From contig JAXRKP010000085.1 of assembly GCA_037039925.1 (NCBI GenBank), positions 42,501 through 106,500 of the forward strand: 64,000 nt of DNA, written 5' to 3'. This DNA is from Doris montereyensis. Taxonomy: Eukaryota > Mollusca > Gastropoda > Nudibranchia > Dorididae. Positions 1 to 11,344 of this stretch are shown piece after piece. Both the position numbers and the translations under genes were made by a program. Position 1 is the first letter of the stretch. Every line of letters starts with the position of its first letter. The notes beneath the pieces are model-generated. The model had not been told where the DNA came from and did not search any database. It saw only the letters and a program-made list of their open reading frames with translations.

Positions 1-73
1 ATGGCTGCAAATGCTCTCTTGTACACGTGGACAAGCTGCGACCTCCACAATGGAACATGTGAATGGAAAGCGG
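1..73 (+). CDS. Unidentified gene, exon n-2 (partial at window edge)
   Basis: Reading frame 1 is open from the first base and encodes a short stretch with two cysteines, a WTSCD motif and HNGTC, ending CEWKA plus one base before GTAGGG. Splicing to 2444 restores an Asp codon. Its 5' end is unknown because the window begins here. Confidence 0.5.
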
Positions 74-3000
74 GTAGGGCGATTACTATTACTATTAGTT
101 GAATCATCAGACACATTATCAACTATGGTTTTAATTTTATTTGATTTACCCACATCCATAACTTAATGTGAGCTCGGGGGTTTTAGTAGGATTTTTACAT
201 TTGTGCCCGGTCTGCCCTGTAAGCAGCCAATGGATCTTTAACGTGCACATAGTCTTGTGATCTGCACATGGGACCTCCTTTTTGTCGTTTTCTCGGATGG
301 GACAAGGAGATGTTATCATCCGTCGGCGGGGTTCCAAACCCAATACCTTCTGGTTGAAAGACCGACACCTTGCCTGTGAACTACTGAGTCCCCCTATATC
401 AACTCTGGAGTCACAAGAAACATGAGAGAAAAGTTTGAGAATCAAATTGCTTCGATGCTAATGGCGTTTTATTTTATTTAACCTCAAACTGTACTGGGGA
501 CGAGATGGCCGAGTGGTTGAACGACATTGTACTGTGACTTAGAGGTAGTGGGTTCGAGCCCTCCTACAAGCATTTCAAGGTGTTTTTCCTGGGCAAGAAA
601 ATGTACCCAATTTCTTCACTCAGACAACATGAGTGCATCCTGTTGCATTCAGGGTAAGCTTGATGACAGTCTAAAATCCTTTCTCTAAAGAAATTGGAAC
701 TGATTTAGTCATATTTCAGTGTCTGCTATTTGCACAGAATGATCAACTAATGTCATATTTCAGTATCTGCTATTTGCACAGAATGATCAACTAATGTCAT
801 ATTTCAGTATCTGCTGTTTGCACAGAATGATCAACTAATGTCATATTTCAGTATCTGCTGTTTGCACAGAATGATCAACTGAACGAGACACGTATATTTC
901 AGTATCTGCTGTTTGCACAGAATGATCAACTAAAGGAGACATGTATACTTGTATCAGTATCTGCTATTTACACAGAATGATCAACTAAAGGAGACATCTA
1001 TACTTCAGTATCTGCTATTTGCACAGAATGATCAACTAGTGTCATATATTTCAGTATCTGCTATTTGCACAGAATGATCAACTAATGTCATATTTCAGTA
1101 TCTGCTATTTGCACAGAATGATCAACTAAACAAGACATGTATATTTCAGTATCTGCTATTTGTGCAGAATGATCAACTAATGTCATATTTCAGTATCTGC
1201 TATTTTCACAGAATGATCAACTAAAGGAGACATGTATATTTCAGTATCTGCTATTTGCACAGAATGATCAACTAAAGGAGACATGTATATTTCAGTGCCT
1301 GCTATTTGCACAGAATGATCAACTAAAGGAGACATATTTCAGTACCTGCTATTTGCACAGAATGATCAACTAAAGGAGACATGTATATTTCAGTATCTGC
1401 TATTTGAACAGAATGATCAACTTAAGGAGACGTGTATAATTTATGTTTAATTTGTGTTGGTCTGAAGGAATGGTCTTCAGTGTTTGTCGAAAATAAATGT
1501 CTGGTTTAGACTATTGACATTCGTATTTCTTTGCTAATTTTAGGATGAAGTTTTCTTTTCTCTTTTTTTTCTTTCTTTTCCTTTTTTTCTCTTTCTGTTC
1601 TCTTGTTTTCCTTCTTTATTTGTTTTCTCTTTCTTTCTTTTTTCTATTTTGTTTCTCTTTTTTCTTTCTTTTCTTTTTTTTTCTTTCTGTTCTCCTTTTT
1701 TTCTTTCTTTTCTTTTTCTTTCTTTCTGTTCTCTTTTTTTCTTTCTTTTCTTTTTTTCTTTCTTTTCTTTTTTTTTTCTATTTCTGTTCTCTTTTTTTCT
1801 TTCTTCCTTTTTTTTTTGTTAGGACCTGCTGTGTTCTTTTTGTTTTTGTTTTATAAAGGAGAGGGGTGCGCATTTAGAGGAGAAGATGCAAGTCGATGAG
1901 TTTTTTTTAAATTTAATAAAATTACATATTATCATCAATATCTGATTTGTACTTTTACATTGATTCACTTCAGCGATTGCACGGCAATAGCTTTTATGAA
2001 CACTTTTGAAATAAATTATATTGATTGGAAGTCATATTTTGTTATTTGTTTGTTGTGATGCGTAGTAGCTGAACTGGTGTGTTGTGAGCTGGTAATCACG
2101 ACGACACTGGTTCAAGCCCTACGGCAGGTGTGTTTTTTTTCACAACGCTGTACTCTTAGGCTTAGGAAAGGTACTTCACTCTACCTTCCTCATTTGACTC
2201 AGATGTGAATGAGTACCCAGCTACAGGTAGAGAAAAGATCTTGTCAGAGTGTTAGTACGAAACATCTAACAGGCATGTGTACTGTATGCCCCCAACCCCT
2301 CCAGGAGTTTAGAAGGACTTTGAATGACACGGCCTGCTGGGGGATAAATGATGTACAGTCGGTGAGCCTGCACTTGTGCGGGGATACAGACTATGAATCC
2401 ATCTTTTATCTTCACCACCTTTGTTTGTTTCGTTTTTCTTCAGACATTCCTGAGAAAGCACGGTTGACCATAGAGGGTTCCATTCAATGGTTGACAACAC
2501 ACGCCTTGGAGGGAAAATACGAACCTTGGAACGCCTTTTTCAGTGGCTCTATGAAGAGCATGGATGTAGGTTTCCACTTACACACCATTAAGGTTTTTGG
2601 TAAAAACAAATCCCACACTGCCTTCTAAACAGCCAACGAATCTTTAACGTGCACATAGTGTTGTGATCTGCACACGTGACCTCCTTTTTTTATTGTCTTG
2701 TTTCCGATGGGACTTGGTATCGATCTATCAACCTGGACAAGGGGTGGATGATTTTGCCCGGAAAAATGGAGAACCCACGACCTTTTGGTTGAAAAACTGA
2801 CGCCTTGCCCCAGGACTCCTTGTCCACCCGCATGAATGTATGAAGATTCCCTGTTTGTCTCATTTATCTTACCTTCATTTCATTCTGAATTCGTTACTCA
2901 TTGATAGATCTCTTTCCTCTCCCCCCCCTCCCTCCTCTAATAATATCAATCCCTATCTCAATTTTGTTTCTTCCTTATCTTAGACATTGTTAATGGTTTT

Positions 3001-5325
3001 TCTTTGATGTGATTTCCTCGAAGAACTCGTTAAATAAACGAAAGTGTCGAACGGTTATGAAGAGCTACTGAAAGGAAGAAAGCCGAAGGATTGCTAACTT
3101 TAGCAACGTTCTCCCTATTTGTCACGGTCGTCATCACCACTATCCTCATCATCAGTATCATCATCATCTTCATCATTATCATTATTGTCCTTAATTATGT
3201 CTTTATTGTTACCATTGTATGTATTCTTTATTTATTTAACATGACTTATTCGTATCATGTGTGTACGTCATTGTCTCCATCTTATCTCGGTCATCATGAT
3301 GATGATCATCTTCTATTTTTCTTGTTATCCCCCTTTTCATTTCTAATGAGTAGGAGGAGTGGTGGTACTTTGTATTATTTATTTTGTTTAGTTTTTAGTC
3401 ATCCGGGTCCTTCTATTATCAATGTCAATAATTCTTCCAACGGTCAGTGGGGACATGCTTGTTAAGCGTCTCTCTCAATGAAGACAATGTCGGACTTTGC
3501 ATTATCACGACTCGAGATTTTCCAAAAAATAAAAATGTCGGACTTTGCATTGTCACGACTCGAGTTTTTCCAAATAATAACAATGTCGGACTTTGCATGC
3601 CATGATTCTAGTCTTTCCCAATGAAAACAATGTCGGACTTTGCATTGCCATGATTCTAGTCTTTCCCAATGAAAACAATGTCACACTTTGCATTGCCATG
3701 ATTCTAGTCTTTCCCAATGAAAACAATGTCGGACTTTGCATTGCCATGATTCTAGTCTTTCCCAATGAAAACAATGTCACACTTTGCATTGCCATGATTC
3801 TAACCTTTCCCAATGAAAACAATGTCACACTTTGCATTGCCATGATTCTAGTCTTTCCTAATGAAGACAATGTCAGACTTTGCATTGCCATGATTCTAGT
3901 CTTTCCCAATGAAAACAATGTCGGACTTTGCATTGCTATGATTCTAGTCTTTCCCAATGAAAACAATGTTACACTTTGCATTATCATGTTTCTAGTCTTT
4001 CCCAATGAAAACAATGTCACACTTTGCATTGTTATGATTCTAGTTTTTCCCAATGAAAACAATGTCACACTTTGCATTGTTATGATTCTATTGTCATCTT
4101 TCCCAAAGAAAACAATGTTAGACTTTGTATTGTCATGATTCTAGTCTTTCTATTGTCATCTTTCCCAATGAAAACAATGTTAGACTTTGTATTGTCATGA
4201 TTCTAGTCTTTCCCAAAGAAAACAATATTAGAATTTGCATTGTCATGATTCTAGTCTTTCCCAATGAAAACAATGTTAGACTTTGCATTGTCATGATTCT
4301 AGTTTTGCCCAATGAAGACAATGTCACACTTTGCATTGTCATGATTCTAGTCTTTCCCAATGAAAACAATGTCACACTTTGTATTGTCATGATTCTAGTC
4401 TTTCCCAATGAAAACAATGTCACACTTTGCATTGCCACAATTCTAGTCTTTCCCAAAGAAAACAATGTCACACTTTGCATTGTCATGATTCTAGTCTTTC
4501 CCAATGAAGACAATGACTTTCATTGTCATGACTTTTCCCAATGAAAACAATGTCACACTTTTGTATTGTCATGATTCTAGTCTTTCCCAATGAAAACAAT
4601 GTCACACTTTGCATTGTCATGATTCTAGTCTTTCCCAATGAAAACAATGTCACACTTTGTATTGTCATGATTTGCTAATAAACTTTGTATTGTCATGAAC
4701 CCAGAAGACAATTTCACTTTGATTTCCATGTCTTTCCCAAAGAAACAATGTCACACCATTGTCATGATTCTAGTCACCCAATGAAGACAATGTCGAATTG
4801 TTAAAGAACCCAGGATTTCACGATTCCATGTTAAGCAGTCTAACCACTGGGTCCATGACGAGACGGTTCAAGATCTAACAGGATGGGTTACATATATAAT
4901 CTATTATTTTAATCTATTATTTTCGTTAACTTTTCTTTTTTTGATGGCTTTTGAGTCACACAAAAATTCTCTACATGTCTTAATAAACGTATCAAGTTAA
5001 TTTTATCATTCTTCTCCATTCCTTTTAGACGCTGCCCTTTCGGTATCCCGGGAATTGCCTGGAATTCATCAACGGCACGGAAATTAAATCCTGGAAGCAC
5101 GTTCCTGATGGTCTTGACGTTCGCTATGCCATGCGGGGTTACATGAAAACGTCGGACTATGACGCCTCGCTTCTCAAGCCTCACTTTGGCATGAAGACAC
5201 CTCGAGTGTTCAACGGCTTCAACGCCGACTCTCTCGGTTTCCCCTTGTGGTCGGCTGAAGCGTACACTTACTCTGTGACATTGCTGGCCCTCAGTCGATA
5301 CGACAGCACTGTAAAGAGTAATTGA
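1..5325 (+). CDS. Unidentified protein, C-terminal three exons (5'-partial gene)
   Basis: I do not recognise this protein. Three exon-like blocks join in compatible phases: 1-73 (phase 1 donor GTAGGG), 2444-2565 (acceptor after a pyrimidine tract, donor GTAGGT, phase 0) and 5029-5325 (acceptor TTTTAG, ending in TGA). Together they give about 163 residues with no internal stop. They are rich in aromatic residues and carry an N-x-[ST] site in each outer exon (HNGTC, INGTE), which would fit a secreted or lumenal protein, but that is inference. The third positions of the last exon are C-rich, unlike the AT-rich surroundings, which supports real coding sequence. The gene probably continues upstream of the window; the ATG at base 1 need not be the start. 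A GTAAAG at 5311 could instead be a donor, making the last block internal. Confidence 0.62.
150..395 (-). mobile_element. tRNA-derived SINE, family S1, copy 1
   Basis: Read on the minus strand, a tRNA-like head at about 335-395 carries an A-box-like segment (AGTTCACAGG) and a B-box-like segment (GGGTTTGGAACC). It is followed by a body containing GTGCACGTTAAAGATCC. The same body and head recur at 2600-2831 and 44807-45108, which identifies a dispersed family. It sits in the intron after the first exon of the first gene. Confidence 0.75.
499..705 (+). mobile_element. tRNA-derived SINE, family S2, copy 1
   Basis: The head GACGAGATGGCCGAGTGG has a good pol III A box and GGTTCGAGCCC a good B box, like a Leu/Ser-type tRNA. 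The body has a GTGTTTTTCCTGGGCAAG...CACTCAGACAACATGAGTG layout, also seen at 2050-2245. It is not a functional tRNA: no mature cloverleaf end is evident. Confidence 0.7.
705..1440. repeat. Minisatellite, 44-50-bp units, about 15 copies
   Basis: The core CAGAATGATCAACTAA recurs at intervals of 44-50 bp, each unit also containing TATTTCAGTATCTGCTATTTG. Unit length varies through short insertions such as GGAGACATGTA. The array lies in an intron of the first gene. Confidence 0.95.
1545..1822. repeat. Pyrimidine-rich low-complexity tract (TTTCT-type)
   Basis: Nearly 280 bases of T and C with TTTCTTTC repeats on the + strand. The long Phe/Leu/Ser open frames here are composition artefacts, not genes. 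Confidence 0.95.
2050..2245 (+). mobile_element. tRNA-derived SINE, family S2, copy 2 (diverged)
   Basis: A B-box-like CTGGTTCAAGCCC is followed by a body (CACAACGCTGTACTCTTAGG, CACTCTACCTTCC, GTGAATGAGTACCCAGCTACAGG) with the same layout as the copy at 499-705. It lies just upstream of the exon at 2444. Confidence 0.6.
2444..2565 (+). CDS. Unidentified gene, exon n-1
   Basis: A strong pyrimidine tract (CGTTTTTCTTCAG) precedes it and GAT|GTAGGT follows. It encodes about 41 residues, beginning IPEKARLTIEGSIQW and ending FFSGSMKSMD. Entry phase 1 and exit phase 0 match the neighbouring exons exactly. The open frame running on past the donor belongs to the intron and the following SINE. Confidence 0.6.
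2600..2831 (-). mobile_element. tRNA-derived SINE, family S1, copy 2
   Basis: It contains the family body AACGTGCACATAGTGTTGTGATCTGCACACGTGACCTCC, and a head with an inverted B-box region followed by GGTTGAAAAACTGACGCC and AGGACTCCTTG. It inserted into the intron between the 2444 and 5029 exons. Confidence 0.75.
2836..3473. other. Intronic stretch with ATC-rich segment
   Basis: About 60 bp around 3130-3190 is rich in ATC/TCA triplets (low complexity). I see no exon, RNA gene or recognisable element in the rest. Confidence 0.6.
3474..4795. repeat. Minisatellite, 48-bp units, about 27 copies
   Basis: Units of the form CCCAATGAAAACAATGTC...TTTGCATTGTCATGATTCTAGTCTTT repeat every 48 bp (for example at 3617, 3665 and 3713). 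Because 48 is a multiple of three, stop-free 16-residue repeats appear on both strands. These are arithmetic by-products, not evidence of a protein. Copies decay at both ends, and one has an inserted TATTGTCATC block near 4150. Confidence 0.95.
5029..5325 (+). CDS. Unidentified gene, putative terminal exon
   Basis: Following CTTCTCCATTCCTTTTAG, the phase-0 frame encodes 98 residues and a TGA stop. Landmarks are TLPFRYPGNC near the start, RGYMKTSDYD in the middle and NGFNADSLGFPLWSAEAYTY near the end. GC content and C-ending codons stand out from the flanks. A GGAA microsatellite begins just after the stop. Confidence 0.6.
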   Translation, partial: TLPFRYPGNCLEFINGTEIKSWKHVPDGLDVRYAMRGYMKTSDYDASLLKPHFGMKTPRVFNGFNADSLGFPLWSAEAYTYSVTLLALSRYDSTVKSN

Positions 5326-5334
5326 ATAGGAAGG

Positions 5335-5392
5335 AAGGAAGGAAGAAGGAAGGAAGGAAGGAAGGAAGGAAGGAAGAAAGAAAGAAATACAG
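5335..5392. repeat. GGAA microsatellite
   Basis: GGAAGGAA runs grade into GAAA, starting ten bases after the stop codon of the terminal exon. Confidence 0.9.
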
Positions 5393-5579
5393 ACAAAGTG
5401 ACAGAAGAGGAGACAAAGACAGACCCAGAGTCCGACAGACACTCCATGACACGTATTATTCACAGACATCGTAAACAGGAAGACAAATTTGTTTTGTTCG
5501 CTGGTCAATATTGACATTTACCCCTTTCACTGTATGCGGTGATTTGAGGGTAGGTAGGCAGAAGATTTGACAGGACAAT

Positions 5580-5755
5580 CCTATCCAAACCAAAGAATGA
5601 CATATTAAACTATTAACCCTATCCAAACCAAGAATGACATATCAAACTATTAACCCTATCCAACCAAAGAATGACATATTAAACTATTAACCCTATCCAA
5701 ACCAAAGAATGATATTTTAAATTATTAACCCTATCCAAACAAAGAATAACATTGA
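5580..5755. repeat. Short tandem array, about 37-bp units, 5 copies
   Basis: CTATCCAAACCAAAGAATGACATATTAAACTATTAACC recurs at 5581, 5620, 5656, 5693 and 5731, with spacing of 36-39 bp. Confidence 0.9.
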
Positions 5756-5923
5756 CTGAGATACATGTACTCTTTTTTATGGGATTATTTTCGGGTTGGG
5801 GTTGGGTGGTTTTGCTTTTACTTTTTGGGGTGGGGTTTATTTTTCCCAATGGGATAATGATGTGAAGGTAACCTTCAGCAACTGTGCACAATTAAAATGT
5901 CATTTGATTCCAAAGAATGTTTG

Positions 5924-5929
5924 AATAAA
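5924..5929 (+). terminator. Candidate polyadenylation signal AATAAA for the first gene
   Basis: A canonical AATAAA hexamer lies about 600 bp after the stop of the 5029-5325 exon. The 3' end is not otherwise defined, so this is only a candidate. Confidence 0.3.
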
Positions 5930-6094
5930 GTTAATACTAGTAGATTTCTAGTATAATTTGCGAGTAAATTTTATGTTTCACGTTTTATATCGTCTGAGTG
6001 TTGTTTTGTCTACGATATTTGTCTGTTTATTTATTTTACTTTGTAGTATGTTTAAGAATTAATGAAGGAAGAATGAATCATGAAATATATCTCT

Positions 6095-6605
<511 letters not shown>

Positions 6606-6631
6606 AATAATGATAACATAACAATAAGATC

Positions 6632-6785
6632 TATATTATAAAACAGAACGTCTCTAACTTCGACCGCTTATAACTCAGGAACCACCAGTGCTCCTATACC
6701 CTCCATAGTTGGCATGTAGAATTCAAATAGCCTTTTTGCTTTAGGTTCTTGGCGAATACACTTTGGGTCAAATCAGTCCCGCCCT
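6632..6785 (+). repeat. Dispersed repeat R1 next to a microsatellite
   Basis: The segment from TATATTATAAAACAG to TTTGGGTCAAATCAGT occurs again, inverted, at 39285-39430. Shared landmarks include TTTGCTTTAGGTTCTTGGCGAAT. Both copies abut a TAA or TA microsatellite at the same end, so the repeat probably carries or seeds a simple-repeat tail. Its class is unknown. Confidence 0.7.
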
Positions 6786-6794
6786 CCACGAGCC

Positions 6795-7015
6795 TCCATG
6801 CTGCCTTGCAGGCTGGTCATGGCTGACCAGAGGCTAAGGACTTAACCCTGACATAAAACAACCTGCTGCCTTGAAGGCTGGTCTTGGTTGACCAAAGGCT
6901 AAGGGAGTTAACCCTGACAGAAAATAACAACTTGCTGCCTGTCATGCTGGTATTGGGGGACCACATGCTAAGGGCGTTAACCCTGACACGACGTAACAAG
7001 GCTTGGTAGAGGGTC
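6795..7015 (+). repeat. Tandem 5'-UTR monomers of LINE copy A
   Basis: About three units of 62-66 bp each contain CTGCCTTGCAGGCTGGTC...GGCTAAGGGAGTTAACCCTGACA. Similar monomers precede copy B at 11380-11600, so they belong to the element and may form its promoter region. Confidence 0.7.
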
Positions 7016-8407
7016 TCAAGGTGGCAGCCCCACCATCTACCTTGGGTACAGCGGGCTAATCCCCTGCCTATCCTAATCCAAACGGATTCAAAGAATGAAA
7101 TATGATATACCCGGATTGAACTTTCGAAGATGACTCTGGAAAATAACACGGACTGTGATTTTGGAACATGAAATATTATGGCAGTAAATGGAAAAGAGTA
7201 AGAATTAGCTGAAGAAATGGAAAAATTCAGAGTAGATATTTTAGCCATCAAATAAACAAAGAAAAAAAGACAAGGAATAGAAAATGTAGGACCAAATCAT
7301 ACTTTAATCTTCTCATGAGTACATGTCAAAAATAGAGCTAGAGCGGGAGTAGGCCTCTTAATGCATAAATGGCAAGAAAAGCTACTAGAAAGTTGGAAAT
7401 TTATAAGCCCACGGCTATTAGAGGTAAAAATTTAACCAAAAGGAAGAGAAATTAAATTATTAATAGCTTATGGACCAAACGAAGATGCCCCCAAAGAAGA
7501 AAAAGATATCTTCGAAAAAGATTTACAAATAGCTGCAGAAAATCTCAAACCCAAATAGGAATTCATGGTTTTAGGAGATTTAAATGCTAGAGCAGGCAAC
7601 AATGTAAAAACATCAGGATGAGTGATAGGTAAAGAAGGAGAGACAACAACTTCTCCAAATGGAGAGAGACTAATAGATTTTTCGCCTAAAGAATAACATG
7701 AAAATAGCTAACACATTTTCCTCATAAAGATATCCTCAAATATACAAGACTAAATGAAGACAGATGTGAAAAGTCAATCATAGACTACATAATAGTTAGC
7801 AGCTCCCTTTTTACAGTAAATTGGATGCAAGAGTAACAGAGGAGCAGAAATATTTAGTGATCATCACTTAGTGATTGCCAAAATGGGATTACTGACTGAA
7901 GAAAACAATCAGAAAAGGAAAGAGAAGAAAGTCTTAAACTCAATAAAGAAGATAAACAAAATAGTAAAACAGAGATACCAATCCAGGATACAAAGATGTA
8001 TCAGTGAAAGGCAGATGGATCTGAATGAAAGCACAATAGAAGAAAAGTTGCAAATGTACAAAGAAACACTCCTCAGTTGTACTGAAGAGGTCTGTGGCAG
8101 GATACAAATTAAAGGAGATAGGAAAAGAACAGCATGGTGAAATGAGAATGTCAAGACTAAGATCAAAGAAAAGAAGGATGCCTAGAGGAAATACTTGCAA
8201 ATAGATACGCCAGAAGATAGGATAGATTACGTGAATAAAAGAAATATCGCTAAAGAGGAAGTGAGGAAAGCAAAACAGGAACAGTGAGAAGAGTTTGGAC
8301 AAAGACTCAAGAAAACTATCAAGGAAATCAAAAGCTGTTATGGGGAACAATGAAGAGCATAAGAAAGACCAAAGCATGCCCAGTACGACAAATTAAAAAC
8401 GCCAAAG

Positions 8408-9792
8408 GCCTATTCCGGTTTGGTTACCGAGCACGACAGACGGGGTGTGACGAGCTCTTGCCTTTTATCTTAATTTCCAGTTTTTGTGTGGAGATACGAC
8501 ATCGCAATGCCGATTACCGGATTACCGACGATGCTGGAGTGTATCATCAACAAGATTTTAGAAGAATCTCAACTCGCTTCTTACAAAAATAGCTGGAAAT
8601 CAACAACGCAGCACCCTGGTCCTTCGTTTTGATGCCAGGAATGACACGTGTGTGTCAACGATTCATCATTCGACCCCTGCCAGCTTTCGACGGAAGTCAC
8701 CGAGCCAATTTCAACGTGACAACATTAAACTGCAAAAACATATCATGTCATTTTCAAGAGAGAAAACAACATCTGAAAATATCATTTTAGCTGAAAAGAA
8801 AGAAACTGTATCTGCTAGCAAAGGAAAGACAAGCAACTCAGGCTTACTACACAGTCAAGATAGCGCTGTCTTTTCACACAGTGTGCTAGATGTATCACCA
8901 GCCACCGATAGCTCAACTAAAGAAACATTTGAAAAAGGATTTCTTGATCAGGATGTGTGCAACACGACAAAGACAGTCAACACATCACAAGGGACAAAAA
9001 CCATTCAAAAACATTCCAATACGGCGATATCGAAGAAAACAGTGAACCAAAGCCAAGGACACAAAGTTATCCAACAGTTTAATCGACATAAAAAATCACA
9101 ACAACACAACAGAGCAAGAATGTACAGAAAGCGACACCGACACATCCGACGATGAGGGCACGCACAGCGAGAGCCAGCACACATCAGACATTGAAAGCCT
9201 CGAGAAAAACACAAGCTCACGAGATGTTAATTCTACTCACTCCATCGAAGATCAGCAACACAAAAGTAATCACGCTTGCCATAGTGACAAGATTGAGCAA
9301 TTTGAGCAGATATCCAAAATCAAGAAAGACACAGGACATCGCGTAACACAGCCCGAACACAACAACAGCTACACGAAACTTGTATTAGATACGAAAAGAT
9401 CACACTCCATTCTTGCGGAAACAGAGGATTTTATAATTGAATATTGTGTGAAAAACGGAATGATACTGAATTTCATCATAAAAAGCAGTGATGATAACAG
9501 CTCCTATGCGAACATGTGTTGACGACACCTGCGAACTTGGCAAGATGAGAAACATTTGATTGAAATGGAGTATTAAACAGAAAGATATTTCAGGACTGAT
9601 TATCGAGACATTGCATCTTGTTTGAAAATAACTCCAGCAAGAATGTCGTTCTGGATGACTTGTCTATGTCAAATTGCATTCTTCCTTTTGTATAATAATG
9701 TCTATCTTGATCTTATCGAATTGTCCATTTCAGTCCAAAACATACACCTAACTCTTTGTCAGAACAGATCATTTTTATTATTTTAAAATATT
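8408..9792 (+). mobile_element. 1.39-kb retroelement-like insertion within LINE copy A
   Basis: The insertion is flanked by a near-perfect direct repeat, TTAAAAACGCCAAA (ending 8407 on the left, about 9792-9806 on the right). Copy B preserves the uninterrupted site near 13000, which confirms the insertion. The interior is somewhat richer in GC than the host LINE. It holds an open frame at 8652-9155 and related frames before and after it. The best block reads as a basic segment with SFRRKSPSQFQRD, a motif style I associate with ORF1-like proteins of invertebrate retroelements. No reverse transcriptase is visible, so it is truncated or non-autonomous. Confidence 0.6.
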
Positions 9793-11344
9793 TAAAAAAC
9801 GCCAAAAGGAGAAATAATGAAAAAAGACAGCGAAAAGATCATCCTCAGAACATATGAGAAAACAGAGGTAATCCAGATGAGACAGTTTGAGATGTAGATA
9901 TATCAATGGAAGAAATCCCACCATTGAAAAATTAAATTAGGAAAGGCTCCAGGAGCAAATCAATTTTATCCAGAAATGATTAAAAGCTAAGGCGCAGACA
10001 ACTTTTTACATGCAGTATGTCGACAACATGAATTGCCAGACACTTACACAAGAAAGAATCAACCAAAAATGATGATTAACATAGCGTACCAGGAAAAGTG
10101 TATGTCAATGGAAATAAACTAAGGAAAAGATGTAGATTCAAAAAGCAGGATGGATTTGACGACAGTAGACAAATAAAAAAAGAGTTCTTGAGAGAAACAT
10201 TCAACTTGTTTTATTTTGACTTAGAAAGGCATTTGATGACGAGAGAAACTATGGCATTCCTTAAAAGAACACAATTAGAGCAAAATTTAATAGAAGGCAT
10301 TAAATGTTTTTAAAATAAACCAACATGTACAGTGAGAGTAGCAGGAAACATATCTGCAGAATGTGATGTAGATATAGCAGTAAGACAGGGTTGTATCTTG
10401 TTTATCACATTTATAGATTCAGTCGCAAAGGCATCCTCAAAAAATGATGAAACGAATGTAGGTATGTGGAAGCTCAAACCAGTAAATGTATCATTTTTTT
10501 CATTTGCCGATGATTTAGTTCTGTTTGGAAAATCAGAAAGGGACCTTCAGGCGAACATCAACATGATCAATAAGGAATTAAATAAAGAGGAGTGAGAGTA
10601 AATGCAAAGAAAACCAAAACAATACTAGTTACTAGGTAAGCTAAATAAAAAAATGTAGTTGGGCAGGGAGAATTTAAAACAAGTTCAAAGCTACAATTAC
10701 CTAGGGGTAATGATTAACTCAGAGGGAAAACTAAGAGAAGAAATCAGCCAGAGAATCAAAAAGGCAATGACAATATATATAACCATCTAGGAAAGGCATT
10801 TATAGGTAAATAAGAATTGTCAACAAAAACCAAAATGGCAGTATACAACACAGTTTATTGTCCTACTCTCCTCTGTGGCAGAGAAACTTGGACTTAGACA
10901 GTAGAGAATACAGTAGAGTACAGGCAGCTGAAATGAAATATCTAAGAAGAGTAGTGGGGAAACCTAAAAGAGACAAAATCAGAAACACAACAATAAGAGA
11001 TCAAACCAAAGCAGATGGCATAAAAACTAAGATAGAAATAAATCAATTGAGATGGTTTGGGCATGCAAACAGAATGAATGACAATAGAATAGCTAAATCA
11101 GTATACAATGCTAAAAATCAAGATAAAATACCAAAAGGCAGACTTCGGAGAAAGTTGGAAGAAGAACATATAAAAAGGACATGAAAGCAAAGAAATTTAA
11201 CTTTCACGGAAGGAAACAGAAAATGTTAGGACAGGGCAGCCTGCAGAAAGATCATTTCGGGCATCTAAACCCATACACCGAAAGGTAGAATGAGAGCTGA
11301 TAAAGAAAGAAAGAAAGAATCAAATCAGTCTTTTTAATTGATTG

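Larger units (their letters stand above)
6790..11310 (+). mobile_element. Decayed RTE/BovB-like LINE, copy A (with a secondary insertion)
   Basis: Conceptual translation across many stops gives an apurinic-endonuclease domain (FGTWNI near 7140; VLGDLNARAGN near 7570) and a linker (about 7870-8400). The reverse-transcriptase domain follows, with a GKAPGANQFYPEM segment near 9940 and an intact FADD catalytic motif near 10500. The C-terminal region has the family-typical QLRWFGHANRM near 11050. An AAAG-rich tail ends the copy near 11310. This layout matches the RTE/BovB group (the source of 'craniofacial development protein 2-like' annotations). In-frame stops and frameshifts make it inactive. 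The 5' end starts with short tandem monomers, and 8408-9792 is a younger insertion. Confidence 0.85.

Noticed and set aside
499..570. Genuine tRNA-Leu/Ser gene
   Set aside because: A and B boxes are good, but the acceptor stem does not close and a SINE body follows, as in other copies.
700..1440. CRISPR-like array
   Set aside because: Units are contiguous with no unique spacers, and the DNA is eukaryotic.
1545..1899. Phe/Leu/Ser-rich open frames
   Set aside because: They arise from a pyrimidine tract with no splice or start context.
3553..4668. Long repeat-protein frames on both strands
   Set aside because: They are consequences of a 48-bp tandem unit; several units are frameshifted and there is no promoter or splice support.
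10332..10595. Functional reverse transcriptase
   Set aside because: The FADD box is intact, but the surrounding domain is broken by many stops and frameshifts.
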